This document shows, piece after piece, positions 1 to 8,480 of a DNA stretch of 64,000 bases. Where the stretch lies: assembly GCF_000022905.1 (NCBI RefSeq), contig NC_012590.1, forward strand, positions 930,001 to 994,000, given 5' to 3'. How positions within the stretch are numbered: position 1 is the stretch's first letter; the number at the start of each line of letters is the position of its first letter. This DNA comes from Corynebacterium aurimucosum ATCC 700975. GTDB lineage: Bacteria > Actinomycetota > Actinomycetes > Mycobacteriales > Mycobacteriaceae. Below the pieces are notes generated by a model. The model had not been told where the DNA came from. It searched no databases and saw only the letters and a program-made list of their open reading frames with translations. Made by a program: the position numbers and the translations under genes.

Positions 1-78
1 GGTCTGCGCCGATAACCGCGGTACTCGTGGATTGGTGACCCGCGGCCCTGCCACCGGCGCAACACTGGTCTAGCGTCA

Positions 79-101
79 AACGCCGGTCTAGCGCCGGCGT
101 T
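79..101. terminator. Hairpin downstream of the AztD-like gene
   Basis: Perfect 8-bp inverted repeat AACGCCGG / CCGGCGTT with a 7-nt loop, lying just past the stop of the minus-strand lipoprotein gene. There is no clear T-run, so termination is inferred from position and stem only. The segment from base 1 to here shows no recognisable gene. Confidence 0.4.
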
Positions 102-118
102 GCACTAGGTGGTGTTCC

Positions 119-1417
119 TTAAAGGACGGCCATCTCCACGGGCTTGAAGTCGAGCTTGTAGCGCTGCGGCTCCTGGTCACCGAGAAGATCAAGAACCACC
201 AGTTCCTGCTTGTTGGCATCGGTGACATAGGCATAGCCGTTTGCCGCCTTCAGGATCGGTCCCGGCTGTTGCCACTCCTCGTTTTCCTTCCACTGGGAGA
301 TAGCGTCAATCTGCTTTGTTACCTCGCCGGAATCCGGGTCGATGACGTTGAGCTTGCCGTCGGTCGTGAGCACCAGTGCCTCGCCCAAGGGGCCGCGGGC
401 CAGAGAACGGAACCAATAGGACTCGCCGAGCTCGACCTTCTTGGCGGAGTGGTCTTCCGTATTGATTAAGGTGACCGAGGTTGGACGCTCGAATTCGGCA
501 TCCTTGTCGGTTTTGTTATCGGCCAGGATGATGTTGGATTCCTCCGAGCCAGCGGAGTTTCCGGAGCGCTGGTATCCGTCCTTGCCGGCATAAGCGGATA
601 CGTCAATCTTGTGGAAGTCGGTGCCGTCGAAGACGACGGGCCCGTCTTCGCAGCCGAAGAAGAGAGTGCCATTGCCGGCGGCGGCTTCGCCGTGGACACC
701 GGGGCACTCGGTGGTTTCCGCAAGGACCTTGCCGGAGGAGTCTAGGTGCTGAATGGTGTGGCGCTCGTCTTCCGTGCCCTTGGTGGTGACTACTGAGCCG
801 TCCTTCAGCGGCACGGCTACACCGTGGTGCGCAGCGCCCGTCTCGACGATGTTGACGGGATTGGCATCTTCCTTGCCGATGTCCTCGGTCTTATAAATCC
901 GCGCCACGCCATCGCCGTCGGAGAAGAGCGCGGTAAAGCCGTCGTGGTGAACCACGTGGCCGGCGTGCGGTGCGTCAATGGCTGCGCTGAGAAGCTGCGG
1001 CTGTGCCGCGTAGTAGTGCTTGTGGTCGCCGTGGGGCTTGGTGATGCGCCCCGTGTCAAAGGTGAGGAAGCTATCTCCCTTGGTCACCATGATGTGGCGG
1101 TTATCGCCGGCATCGCTCAGACGGAGGAATGCTTTCAGCTCTTCGCTGTCGATGACCTCACCGGTCTCGCCGTCGAGCGTGGTGAGACCATTCTTGTGCG
1201 ACAGAAGGATGCGGGGAGGTAGTTCGGCTACCTCAGTCTCACCCTCCGCGGCTTCGAAGCCGTCATGGCTGTGCCCCTCGCCGTGCTCGGCATGCGCGTT
1301 GCTAGCTTCAGCGCTGGAGGGCGATGAGGCTTCTTCGCTGTCAGGGGAGGAACAGGCGGTAATGGTGAGGATGGTGGCGGATAGTGCGGCGCACAGGGCG
1401 AGACGTTCTTTTTTCAT
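119..1417 (-). CDS. AztD-like zinc-associated secreted lipoprotein
   Basis: 432-aa exported lipoprotein. The N-terminus is a short positive segment, a hydrophobic stretch and a lipobox ending in TAC-S (Cys22), so the mature protein should be anchored to the outer face of the membrane. A low-complexity Ser/Glu/Ala linker leads into a His-rich patch (HAEHGEGHSHDG, about residues 42-53), then repeated beta-strand blades with many His, Asp and Glu residues, as in the beta-propeller zinc metallochaperone AztD, which hands zinc to a solute-binding protein of an AztABC transporter. No aztABC genes are adjacent. The ATG sits 8 nt after a TACTGT -10 hexamer, suggesting a leaderless mRNA, and a Zur-like half site lies just upstream. 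Family assignment rests on overall look and the His-rich segment; it could also be a generic metal-binding propeller lipoprotein. Confidence 0.65.
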   Translation of the reverse strand: MKKERLALCAALSATILTITACSSPDSEEASSPSSAEASNAHAEHGEGHSHDGFEAAEGETEVAELPPRILLSHKNGLTTLDGETGEVIDSEELKAFLRLSDAGDNRHIMVTKGDSFLTFDTGRITKPHGDHKHYYAAQPQLLSAAIDAPHAGHVVHHDGFTALFSDGDGVARIYKTEDIGKEDANPVNIVETGAAHHGVAVPLKDGSVVTTKGTEDERHTIQHLDSSGKVLAETTECPGVHGEAAAGNGTLFFGCEDGPVVFDGTDFHKIDVSAYAGKDGYQRSGNSAGSEESNIILADNKTDKDAEFERPTSVTLINTEDHSAKKVELGESYWFRSLARGPLGEALVLTTDGKLNVIDPDSGEVTKQIDAISQWKENEEWQQPGPILKAANGYAYVTDANKQELVVLDLLGDQEPQRYKLDFKPVEMAVL

Positions 1418-1425
1418 AGTGTGCC

Positions 1426-1453
1426 ACAGTATTGGAAGTGAAAATCAATAGCA
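1426..1453 (-). promoter_or_regulatory. Promoter with Zur-like site for the AztD-like gene
   Basis: On the minus strand a TACTGT hexamer (1426-1431) lies 8 nt before the ATG. Upstream, 1439-1453 reads TGAAAATCAATAGCA on the plus strand. The first half (TGAAAAT) matches actinobacterial Zur boxes (TGAAAATNATTTTCA type) and the second half is degenerate. Its position over the -35 region fits zinc-dependent repression. The site assignment is inference. Confidence 0.4.
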
Positions 1454-1510
1454 ATAAAGGTAATGGTGAGGGGGGGTAACCGCGCCGAGGCACTAAGATG
1501 AACACTCGAT

Positions 1511-3346
1511 ATGGCGAACCTCATTAACCTGGAAAACGTAACCAAGTCTTTCGGCCTCAAGACCCTGCTGGACGGGGTCTCCCTCGGCGTTCAAACCGGT
1601 GATCGCATCGGCATCGTCGGCGTCAACGGCGGCGGCAAAACCACGCTGCTGGAAGTTCTCACCGGCATCGAATCCCCGGACTCGGGCCGTGTATCTCACA
1701 ATTCGGATTTGCGCATGGCAGTGGTGACCCAGCGCTTTGAGCTGGAGGAGTCTCTCACCATCGCCCAGGTCATCATCGAACCACTGGGCTTGGAAACCTT
1801 CGAGTGGGCGTCTAATGCCAAGGTGCGCGATGTCCTCGGCGGCCTCGGCATCGTTGACCTAGGGCTAGACACCCCTGTGGGCTCGCTCTCCGGTGGTGAG
1901 CGCCGCCGCGTGAACTTGGCTGCCGCACTCGTTCAAGACCTCGACATCGTGGTGCTCGATGAGCCGACCAACCACCTTGACGTCGAAGGCGTGCAGTGGC
2001 TAGCCAGCCACCTGCTTTTGCGCAAGCTGGCGATCGTCGTCGTCACGCACGACCGCTGGTTCCTCGACACCGTTGCCACCACGACCTGGGAGGTGCACGA
2101 TGGCGTCGTCGATGCCTACGAGGGTGGCTATAACGACTGGACTTTTGCCCGTGCCGAGCGTGCACGTCAGGCCGATGCCATCGAGCAGCGCCGGCAGAAC
2201 CTAGCGCGGAAGGAGCTGGCATGGCTGCGCCGCGGGGCGCCTGCCCGTACCTCGAAGCCGCGTTACCGCATCGAGGCGGCCGAGGCGCTCATCGCGGATG
2301 TTCCTGCGCCGCGCGACAAAGTTGAGCTCATGGCCTTCTCTAAGCAGCGCCAGGGGCGAGTCGTCATCGAGCTTGAGGATGCAAAGGTAACGACACCCGA
2401 TGGGCGCACACTGGTGGATCACCTCACCTGGCGGTTGGCGCCGGGCGAGCGCATCGGCCTCGTCGGCGTTAACGGTTCGGGCAAGACCACGCTGCTGCGC
2501 GCCCTTGCCGGGGAAGTAGAGCTTGCCGCTGGCAAGCGCATCGAGGGCAAGACCGTGCGCCTGGGCTGGCTGCGCCAAGAACTCGATGACCTGGATCCAC
2601 AGCGCCGGCTTCTCGACGCAGTGGAAGACGTTGCCACCTACGTCCACCTGGGAAAGAAGGAGCTTTCTGCCTCCCAGCTAGCGGAGCGCCTGGGCTTTTC
2701 CGCCAAGCGCCAGCGCACGCCGGTCGGCGATCTCTCCGGTGGTGAGCGCCGCCGCCTACAGCTGACCCGCGTGCTCATGGCGGAGCCAAACGTGCTGCTT
2801 CTCGACGAACCCACGAACGACCTCGACATCGATACCCTCCAGGAACTGGAGTCTCTGCTGGATTCCTGGCCCGGCACCCTGGTGGTCATTTCCCACGACC
2901 GCTACCTTATCGAGCGCATCGCGGACAACACCTACGCGCTGTTTGGGGATGGCAAGCTCACCAACCTGCCGGGTGGAATCGAGGAATACCTGCGCCGCCG
3001 CCAGGAGATGGAAGCCGCCACTGCCCGCGGCGTTCTCGATTTAGGAGAAGCCTCCAAGGACGCCGACGAGAAGAGCACGGAAGCCGCCCCGGCCAAGCGT
3101 TTGAGCTCCCAGGAGGAGCGCGAGCTGACCAAGAAGATGAATGCATTGGAGCGCAAGATGAGCAAGCTCGACGACAAGACTGCGAAGCTGAATGAAAAGA
3201 TGGCACACGCCGCGGAGAAGATGTCTTCTGGTGAGGGGGACAGTGGTGAGCTAGCGAAGCTCGACTCCGAGCTCAAGGCCGTTGCCGCCGAGCGTGAAGA
3301 ACTTGAGATGGAATGGCTGGAGCTGGGGGAGAAGCTCGAAGGCTAG
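1511..3346 (+). CDS. ABC-F family ATPase (Uup/EttA-like)
   Basis: 611-aa soluble protein with two ABC ATPase domains and no membrane segments, the ABC-F arrangement of ribosome-associated translation factors. Domain 1 has Walker A GVNGGGKTT (37-45), signature LSGGE (126-130) and a Walker B ending DEPTNHLD (about 150-157). Domain 2 has Walker A GVNGSGKTT (319-327), signature LSGGE (408-412) and Walker B DEPTNDLD. The linker between them is rich in Arg/Lys as expected for the P-site tRNA interaction motif. The C-terminus (from about 520) is a charged Lys/Glu coiled coil, which favours a Uup-like member over EttA. A TAAGAT hexamer 11 nt before the ATG suggests a very short leader. It is transcribed alone and is convergent with the next gene. 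Confidence 0.9.
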   Translation: MANLINLENVTKSFGLKTLLDGVSLGVQTGDRIGIVGVNGGGKTTLLEVLTGIESPDSGRVSHNSDLRMAVVTQRFELEESLTIAQVIIEPLGLETFEWASNAKVRDVLGGLGIVDLGLDTPVGSLSGGERRRVNLAAALVQDLDIVVLDEPTNHLDVEGVQWLASHLLLRKLAIVVVTHDRWFLDTVATTTWEVHDGVVDAYEGGYNDWTFARAERARQADAIEQRRQNLARKELAWLRRGAPARTSKPRYRIEAAEALIADVPAPRDKVELMAFSKQRQGRVVIELEDAKVTTPDGRTLVDHLTWRLAPGERIGLVGVNGSGKTTLLRALAGEVELAAGKRIEGKTVRLGWLRQELDDLDPQRRLLDAVEDVATYVHLGKKELSASQLAERLGFSAKRQRTPVGDLSGGERRRLQLTRVLMAEPNVLLLDEPTNDLDIDTLQELESLLDSWPGTLVVISHDRYLIERIADNTYALFGDGKLTNLPGGIEEYLRRRQEMEAATARGVLDLGEASKDADEKSTEAAPAKRLSSQEERELTKKMNALERKMSKLDDKTAKLNEKMAHAAEKMSSGEGDSGELAKLDSELKAVAAEREELEMEWLELGEKLEG

Positions 3347-3368
3347 TGCTTGAGAACTAGGTCTAGCC

Positions 3369-4283
3369 CTACCCAAAGAACCCTGCGATAGCCAGCATGG
3401 CCGGCAGGGAGAGAAAGGTGGTGAGGAAGACCGTATCGCGCGCCACCGTTTCTCCCGACTGGTAGGTCGCGGCATAGTTGTAGACGTTCTGCGCGGTCGG
3501 AAGCGCGGACAAGATGAGCGCTGCGTAGAGCTCGTTGCCGCTAAGCCCCAAGGCTAGGCCCGCCGCCAAGGCGATGGCAGGCATGACAATGAGCTTGAGC
3601 ACCGTGGCGGTAATCGTCGGCAGGCGGTCGTTGGCCAGTAACCCTTTACCCGTGAGGGAAGCGCCGAAACTCATCAGGATTATCGGGATGGAAGCCCCGC
3701 CGAGGAGCTCGAGGGGAGCCATGATGACCTCGGGGACCTGCCAGTCAGCCGCAGAAACGATGAAACCGGCGATGGCCGCGATGACGACTGGTGCGGTCAG
3801 CCCGGAGACCACGGAGCTGCTGATCGAACGCAAGCTTGTTCCCTGTGCATTGAGGCCGGCGATGATGAAGGGGGAGAGCACTGCCATCTGGAGCACAAGT
3901 GCTGGCACTACAAAGGTGGCATCACCGATGACATAGGTGGCGATGGGCAGCCCGATGTTGACGGAGTTGTAATAGCTGGCCGCGGCCGCTCCGGCCATCG
4001 TCTCTGCCCCGCTGCGCCGGAAGAACAGCGCACTGAGCATCCCATACAGGGCCATCGTGGCGACCGAAGCAATCGCGATGACAGCGACAACCGGAGAAGT
4101 GAAAGCAGAAGTGTCCGAGGTTGCCACGCTGGAAAAGATCAGCGCCGGGGTGGCTGCCCAGAACGCCGTGCGGTTGAACTGCAGGCGGGCCTCACCGTGG
4201 CCGATAACGCCCCGGTGGCCCAGAAAGAACCCCACCCCGATGACCACAAAAATGATGGCGAAGCCGGTTAAGACGTCCAGCAA
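3369..4283 (-). CDS. AEC (auxin efflux carrier) family transporter
   Basis: 304-aa integral membrane protein with about ten hydrophobic helices, beginning LDVLTGFAIIFVVIGVGFFLG. Family features include the N-terminal GxxLGHRG-type loop, the central PxxIM/LPI-type helices (NIGLPIATYVIGD) and the C-terminal half-repeat. AEC members export small organic acids or amino acids by secondary transport; the substrate cannot be read from sequence. The start is TTG: the same frame has a TGA two codons further upstream, and AAAGG lies about 11 nt before TTG. It faces the ABC-F gene tail to tail with only 22 bp between them. Confidence 0.85.
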   Translation of the reverse strand: MLDVLTGFAIIFVVIGVGFFLGHRGVIGHGEARLQFNRTAFWAATPALIFSSVATSDTSAFTSPVVAVIAIASVATMALYGMLSALFFRRSGAETMAGAAAASYYNSVNIGLPIATYVIGDATFVVPALVLQMAVLSPFIIAGLNAQGTSLRSISSSVVSGLTAPVVIAAIAGFIVSAADWQVPEVIMAPLELLGGASIPIILMSFGASLTGKGLLANDRLPTITATVLKLIVMPAIALAAGLALGLSGNELYAALILSALPTAQNVYNYAATYQSGETVARDTVFLTTFLSLPAMLAIAGFFG

Positions 4284-4441
4284 CAGTGATCAACCTTTCG
4301 AACAATCATTAAAGCTAGCTTCTGGTCATTCTTTCATGTCGGGGCACTAACCCCAGCAGGGGATAACAAAGTGGTATCGAAAATCCCCTAGAGCCGGGCA
4401 GACCTTCACTGCGCTCGCAGATGTATGGCACGGTGGAAGGC

Positions 4442-5029
4442 ATGAATTCTTTCCGTCGTGTTTCCCGCCTGTCCGCTACCGCCGCCGTGGCAGCATCCCT
4501 TGCTGCCGCTTTGTCGGTGTCCGCGGCCCAGGCCGCCCCGGCCACCTTCTCCTCCGCACAGCCGCAGGAACTGAACCAGTTGTCTTCCCAGGCTGCTGAG
4601 CAGATCAACTCCTTTGAAATCGAGCTGCCCGCGCAGGCCTATGACTTGGCCAAGCAGTACAACGTCCAGCTGCCAGGCTTCATCAAGAAGCCGACCCCGG
4701 CCGTGGCAAACGAGCTCGTTGGTGCAACCCACGCCCACCTGCTGAAGCAGGGCCACCACGAGGATGCCAACGCCAAGAACATTGCTCAGGAATGGGCAAA
4801 CCAGGCTGCGGCCGGCAAGGTTACCTTCCAAGACAATGCTGGCGATGGTCTGACTCACCTGGAGGAGGGCAGCGGCAACATCTACAAGCTCACTGAGTCG
4901 GAAGCGAAGGACCGCGTGAACTGGCTCAACCGCGACGTGCCCGTGACCAAGACCGATGGCACCGGTTTCGGCGTAGCCCAGGCCTTTGATGGCACCCACG
5001 TCTACGTAGCGGAGTACTTCTTCAACTAA
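4442..5029 (+). CDS. Small secreted protein with CAP-like C-terminus
   Basis: 195-aa exported protein. The signal peptide is clear: an Arg-containing n-region (NSFRRVSR), an Ala-rich h-region and a likely cleavage at AQA|AP near residue 31. The mature part has an Asn/Ala-rich helix region containing ANELVGATHAHLLKQG and ends with a short beta hairpin GFGVAQAFDGTHVYVAEYFFN. The latter resembles the last strands of CAP/SCP domains, although the canonical CAP catalytic-like residues are not evident. The frame opens at an ATG 21 bases upstream (4421), but the internal ATG puts the signal peptide in its usual form. GGAAGG directly abuts the ATG, too close for an ideal ribosome-binding site. A strong terminator follows. 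Confidence 0.6.
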   Translation: MNSFRRVSRLSATAAVAASLAAALSVSAAQAAPATFSSAQPQELNQLSSQAAEQINSFEIELPAQAYDLAKQYNVQLPGFIKKPTPAVANELVGATHAHLLKQGHHEDANAKNIAQEWANQAAAGKVTFQDNAGDGLTHLEEGSGNIYKLTESEAKDRVNWLNRDVPVTKTDGTGFGVAQAFDGTHVYVAEYFFN

Positions 5030-5064
5030 ACCTCCGCGCGGTTCAATTAAAGCCGCCCTAGCGC

Positions 5065-5092
5065 AAGGCCCTGCCACCTCAGGCAGGGCCTT
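5065..5092. terminator. Strong hairpin terminator after the secreted-protein gene
   Basis: Perfect 11-bp stem AAGGCCCTGCC / GGCAGGGCCTT with a 6-nt loop, 35 bp after the stop codon, followed by TTCTGCACGTTTT. Confidence 0.85.
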
Positions 5093-5115
5093 CTGCACGT
5101 TTTCGCGCAGAGGGT

Positions 5116-5121
5116 TACAGT
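5116..5121 (+). promoter_or_regulatory. -10 hexamer of a leaderless promoter (sets the ABM gene start)
   Basis: TACAGT is followed by exactly 7 nt and then ATG at 5129. This spacing puts the transcript start at or next to the ATG, so I prefer ATG 5129 over the in-frame GTG at 5120. Confidence 0.55.
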
Positions 5122-5128
5122 GGGCCCC

Positions 5129-5449
5129 ATGATTCTGATCAACGTACAGTTCCACGTAAAGCCCGAGTACGCCGATACCTTCTTGGAAGAGATCGACTGG
5201 TACACCAAGGCATGCCAGGCAGAGCCCGGCTGCATCGACTTCAAGTGGTTCCGCGATCCGGAAGACAAGCAGCGCTTCCTGCTTCTTGAGTCCTACAAGG
5301 ACGGCACTGACGTCGACCACGTCAACACCGAGCACTTCAAGCGCTCCTGTGAGGAGCTGCCGAAGTACCTGGTGGAGACCCCAGACATCATCAACACGCA
5401 TATCCCAGGTAAGACGGAATGGGATAAGATGGCTGAATTCTCGGTCTAA
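5129..5449 (+). CDS. ABM-domain monooxygenase (YgiN-like)
   Basis: 106-aa cytosolic protein starting MILINVQFHVKPEYADTFLE, the first strand and helix of the antibiotic-biosynthesis-monooxygenase (ABM) ferredoxin-like fold. The conserved block PGCIDFKWFRDPEDKQRFLLLESYKD with downstream HxxTEHFK-type helix is typical of the family. Members oxidise quinols or phenolic rings without cofactor, or act on heme; the substrate here is unknown. The start was chosen by the leaderless promoter; an in-frame GTG nine bases earlier is the alternative, and it has GAGGG five bases before it. The gene is monocistronic between two strong terminators. Confidence 0.75.
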   Translation: MILINVQFHVKPEYADTFLEEIDWYTKACQAEPGCIDFKWFRDPEDKQRFLLLESYKDGTDVDHVNTEHFKRSCEELPKYLVETPDIINTHIPGKTEWDKMAEFSV

Positions 5450-5464
5450 ACCACATGCTTAAAC

Positions 5465-5498
5465 AAAAGCCGCCCAGCTGTGAAGCTGGGCGGCTTTT
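5465..5498. terminator. Bidirectional terminator
   Basis: Perfect 15-bp stem AAAAGCCGCCCAGCT / AGCTGGGCGGCTTTT with loop GTGA, between two convergent genes. The A-run and T-run flanks make it work on both strands. Confidence 0.93.
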
Positions 5499-5521
5499 CG
5501 TGACTCTTAGGTCTTTGTCGC

Positions 5522-8374
5522 TTAGCTGGAACAGACCGTAGTGAGGTTCTTCTCCTCGTCTGCGTACTGCTCGAGGGCATCGTACAGAGCATCCGCGTAG
5601 AGGTGTGCACCTTCGGGTAACGGGTGGACGCCGTCGTCGTAAAGCATGGCAGGATTTTCCTGCGCCACTCCGCACCAGTCTGCGATATAGACGTTGTCGT
5701 GCGTGGTTGCGGCCTCGATGATTTCGGCGCGCGCTGGCCCCATCCAATCGCGCTCACCGTAGGGCAATACGAGGACCAGTGTGCGCTCGGAGCCAACGAT
5801 ATCGATGAGCTCGTCCATTTGGCCCTCGAATGTAGCTCCGTTGGTGCCCAAACCCACAAATACGGTGGAGCGCAACTGGCCGGAATCCTTCAACCCCTGA
5901 ACCACCGGCAGGGCTGCCGAATAGTGGCGGGAGATGGCAGCGTCGATACTGATACCCGGGAAACGCTCATTAAGTGCTTCGGAAGCGGCGAGCATGACAG
6001 AATCGCCGATTGCACTGATCTCGTTGCCGGTGGGTATCGCACGCTTTTCCTTCGGCTTTGTAGTCTCCGTGGGCTGTGCCGGAGCGGAGCTTGCAGCCTG
6101 CTCGTTGGACTGTGCCATGCGCTCGAGCTCGCGCTCTAGTTCGCTCTTATCCTCCGAGGTCACCAGAGCATAGCCCACACCGAGCAGAGATAGTACGACG
6201 ATGACGGGGACTGCAGGCCACAGTGCCTTGCCAAAGCTAGCCTTAATCTCCTCCATGCTGGGGCGTGCCGCCCAATAGGCATGCCACGTGGGGCGGAATC
6301 CGGCGCGGCGGAAGGGGTTTTCTACGAACTGGTAAGTTACCTCTGCCAGCAAGCAGCTCAGCGGCAGGCAAAGGAGACCCAGGAGCCACGAAGGGGCGTC
6401 GGACATCGCGTGGATAATCATGACCACCGGCCAGTGCCAGAGGTACAAAGAGAAGGAACGCTGTCCCAGCCAGCGCATCACGGGGGTGCGGAAGATCCGG
6501 GTGAGGGGGCCGGTTTCACGCACCACTCCCCAAATCATCGCCGCGCCGAGCACGCTGGTGAGGACCAAACCACCGCGGTAGGTGAATTCGCGGTCCGCAC
6601 CCATCCACACCAGTTGAGCAAGGTAGGCAACGAGTGCGAGGGCACCAACGGTGCCGGCAAGAATGCCCTTGTTTGCTGCCGGCCAGGAGTCGGCGTCGAC
6701 GTCCTTGTCGGTGGAGGTTAAAAGCAGGGACAGTATTGCGCCAATGAGGAGACCGAAGGCGTGGGTATCGGTTCCGTAGTACACGCGGGTGGGATCCTCG
6801 CCCGGGGTGAAGATGAGAGCCATCGCAACAGCCGAAGCAATCGTGAGGATCAGCGATACCGCGATGGGCAGGCGCTTGGGCTTGCGGCGGGAAATGGCGA
6901 AGATGCCAAACATCAGCAGGGGCCAAATCAGATAGAACTGTTCCTCGACGGCCAAGGACCAATAGTGCGCGAAAACCTGCACTTCATTTGGTGCAAAATA
7001 GGTTTGGCTCGTGGCGATTTGGGTCCAGTTGTTGACAAAGAAGAAGGTGCCCAAGAATTGCTGGCGGATGCCTACTGCTAGGTCGCCGCCGATGAGGGCC
7101 ACAATCGCAGTACATATCGAAAGGACCACGAGTGCGGCAGGGAGAATGCGCCGGAAACGGCGGAGCCAAAAATCCTTGAGGCTGATGCGCCCAGTCGCGT
7201 TGAATTCACGGACCAGCAGCGAGGTAATAAGGAAGCCGGAAAGGACAAAGAACATGTCCACGCCGAGGTAACCGCCGGGGAGAATATCCCCGAAGAAGTG
7301 ATAGATCACCACGGCAAGCACCGCGAGACCACGCAGACCATCCAGGCCCGGTATTTGACGCAGCCGGGCGCGCCGACGGCGCGGTGTGGTTGCAGGTGCA
7401 GTAGTAGACGGGGCAGCTGTGCTGCTGGTGGATGCACCGGCAGCGGCAGGAGCCGTGGCGGGTGCCGCAGCCGCAGTAGTGGCCATGGCGCTTGCCGTTG
7501 TGGCATCTGCTGCTGCCGCGGTTGCAGCTGCCGGAGCCACGGCAGCAGCAGTGGATTCCTTCGCTATCGGCCGCTTTGCTGAACGGCGCTTTTCTTGTTT
7601 TTCTTGTTTTGTGCTCAGTACCCCGACGGACTGAGAGCGACGAGCCAGAGCCCGCGAAATCTCATTCTCTGGCCCGGGCGTTACTGTTTTCTTCTTTTTC
7701 TTTTCCGGTTCTTTGGCTTGTTCAGGTGCCTTGGCTTTCTTGGCCTCAGCGCGATGGGCTTTCTGGCCCTCTTCGCCCTGTGCGGGATTCTTTGTAGGCT
7801 GGGGAGCCTTTTCTTTTTTCGCTGCCGGTGCCGGAGCCGGGGCAGGTGCCTGTGCTTTGGCAGCTGTAGGGGACTTTGCCGCAGCTGGCTGGGGCGCCGA
7901 GCGGCGAGGTAGGGGACGTCGCGGGGCGCGGCGGCCAGTCGAGGCTACGTCGGCCTCCTCGCGGGCTTTGACTAGCTTGGCCTTCTTCACCGCCGAAGCC
8001 TTGGGAAGGGCGCTCGGTGACAAATCCAAGGTGAAGTCTTCCGCTGGCCGTGGGCGGACGCGGCCAGGCCGCGCGGCCGAGCGCTGAGCGCTGGGCCGCT
8101 GAGTGTTGGGCGCAGCGTTTTTATCCGAGGTGGTGGGCTTGGCGGGAGTTGTCGGCTTTCCCGGCTTCGTGGTGTTAGCAGGTGCAGTGAAAGGAGAAGC
8201 CGACGTGGGCTTGGCAGCCGGGGTGGACTTAGCAGTCGCAGCAGAGCCTTTAGATGCAGTAGTCGAAGTTGAAGAAGGCTTCTGGGAAGCGGAAGGGGAG
8301 TCCGGAGTGGGACTCGATGTGGATGATTCGCCCTTTGCCAAGCGTGACACCATCGACCGCAAAAACTTCTTCAC
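5522..8374 (-). CDS. Acyltransferase 3 / SGNH protein with long disordered N-terminus
   Basis: 950-aa membrane O-acyltransferase of the OafA type. Residues 1-340 are low complexity, rich in Ala, Pro, Lys, Ser and Thr, with basic blocks (PRRPLPRR, EKKKKK, PRRRRARLR), and should be cytosolic and disordered. Residues from about 341 form the acyltransferase 3 domain: the RGLAVLAVVIYH motif contains the catalytic-type His359, and about ten membrane helices follow to around 750. The C-terminal part (from about 785) is an SGNH-like esterase domain with GDS (790-792), a GLGTNG block and DDGVH (913-917). Such fusions move an acyl group across the membrane and transfer it to an envelope glycan or lipid. 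GTG start with GGAG 7 nt upstream. The N-terminal extension is much longer than in typical OafA proteins. Confidence 0.88.
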   Translation of the reverse strand: MKKFLRSMVSRLAKGESSTSSPTPDSPSASQKPSSTSTTASKGSAATAKSTPAAKPTSASPFTAPANTTKPGKPTTPAKPTTSDKNAAPNTQRPSAQRSAARPGRVRPRPAEDFTLDLSPSALPKASAVKKAKLVKAREEADVASTGRRAPRRPLPRRSAPQPAAAKSPTAAKAQAPAPAPAPAAKKEKAPQPTKNPAQGEEGQKAHRAEAKKAKAPEQAKEPEKKKKKTVTPGPENEISRALARRSQSVGVLSTKQEKQEKRRSAKRPIAKESTAAAVAPAAATAAAADATTASAMATTAAAAPATAPAAAGASTSSTAAPSTTAPATTPRRRRARLRQIPGLDGLRGLAVLAVVIYHFFGDILPGGYLGVDMFFVLSGFLITSLLVREFNATGRISLKDFWLRRFRRILPAALVVLSICTAIVALIGGDLAVGIRQQFLGTFFFVNNWTQIATSQTYFAPNEVQVFAHYWSLAVEEQFYLIWPLLMFGIFAISRRKPKRLPIAVSLILTIASAVAMALIFTPGEDPTRVYYGTDTHAFGLLIGAILSLLLTSTDKDVDADSWPAANKGILAGTVGALALVAYLAQLVWMGADREFTYRGGLVLTSVLGAAMIWGVVRETGPLTRIFRTPVMRWLGQRSFSLYLWHWPVVMIIHAMSDAPSWLLGLLCLPLSCLLAEVTYQFVENPFRRAGFRPTWHAYWAARPSMEEIKASFGKALWPAVPVIVVLSLLGVGYALVTSEDKSELERELERMAQSNEQAASSAPAQPTETTKPKEKRAIPTGNEISAIGDSVMLAASEALNERFPGISIDAAISRHYSAALPVVQGLKDSGQLRSTVFVGLGTNGATFEGQMDELIDIVGSERTLVLVLPYGERDWMGPARAEIIEAATTHDNVYIADWCGVAQENPAMLYDDGVHPLPEGAHLYADALYDALEQYADEEKNLTTVCSS

Positions 8375-8403
8375 TTCACACTCCGCAGGTAGACACCGTG
8401 GTT

Positions 8404-8427
8404 CGGGTACTGAGGCTTAGTAACCCG
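8404..8427. terminator. Imperfect hairpin between two minus-strand genes
   Basis: CGGGTACT pairs with AGTaACCCG (one bulged base). It lies downstream of the HAD gene and just upstream of the acyltransferase gene; weak T content. Confidence 0.35.
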
Positions 8428-8480
8428 AGTAATCCTACTCTGTGAGCGCGGCTAGTCGGGCAACGAGTCAGGGGAGCGTG

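Noticed and set aside
4406..5401. 331-codon frame antisense to the secreted protein and ABM genes
   Set aside because: It crosses a strong terminator and two supported genes; no start signal or motif.
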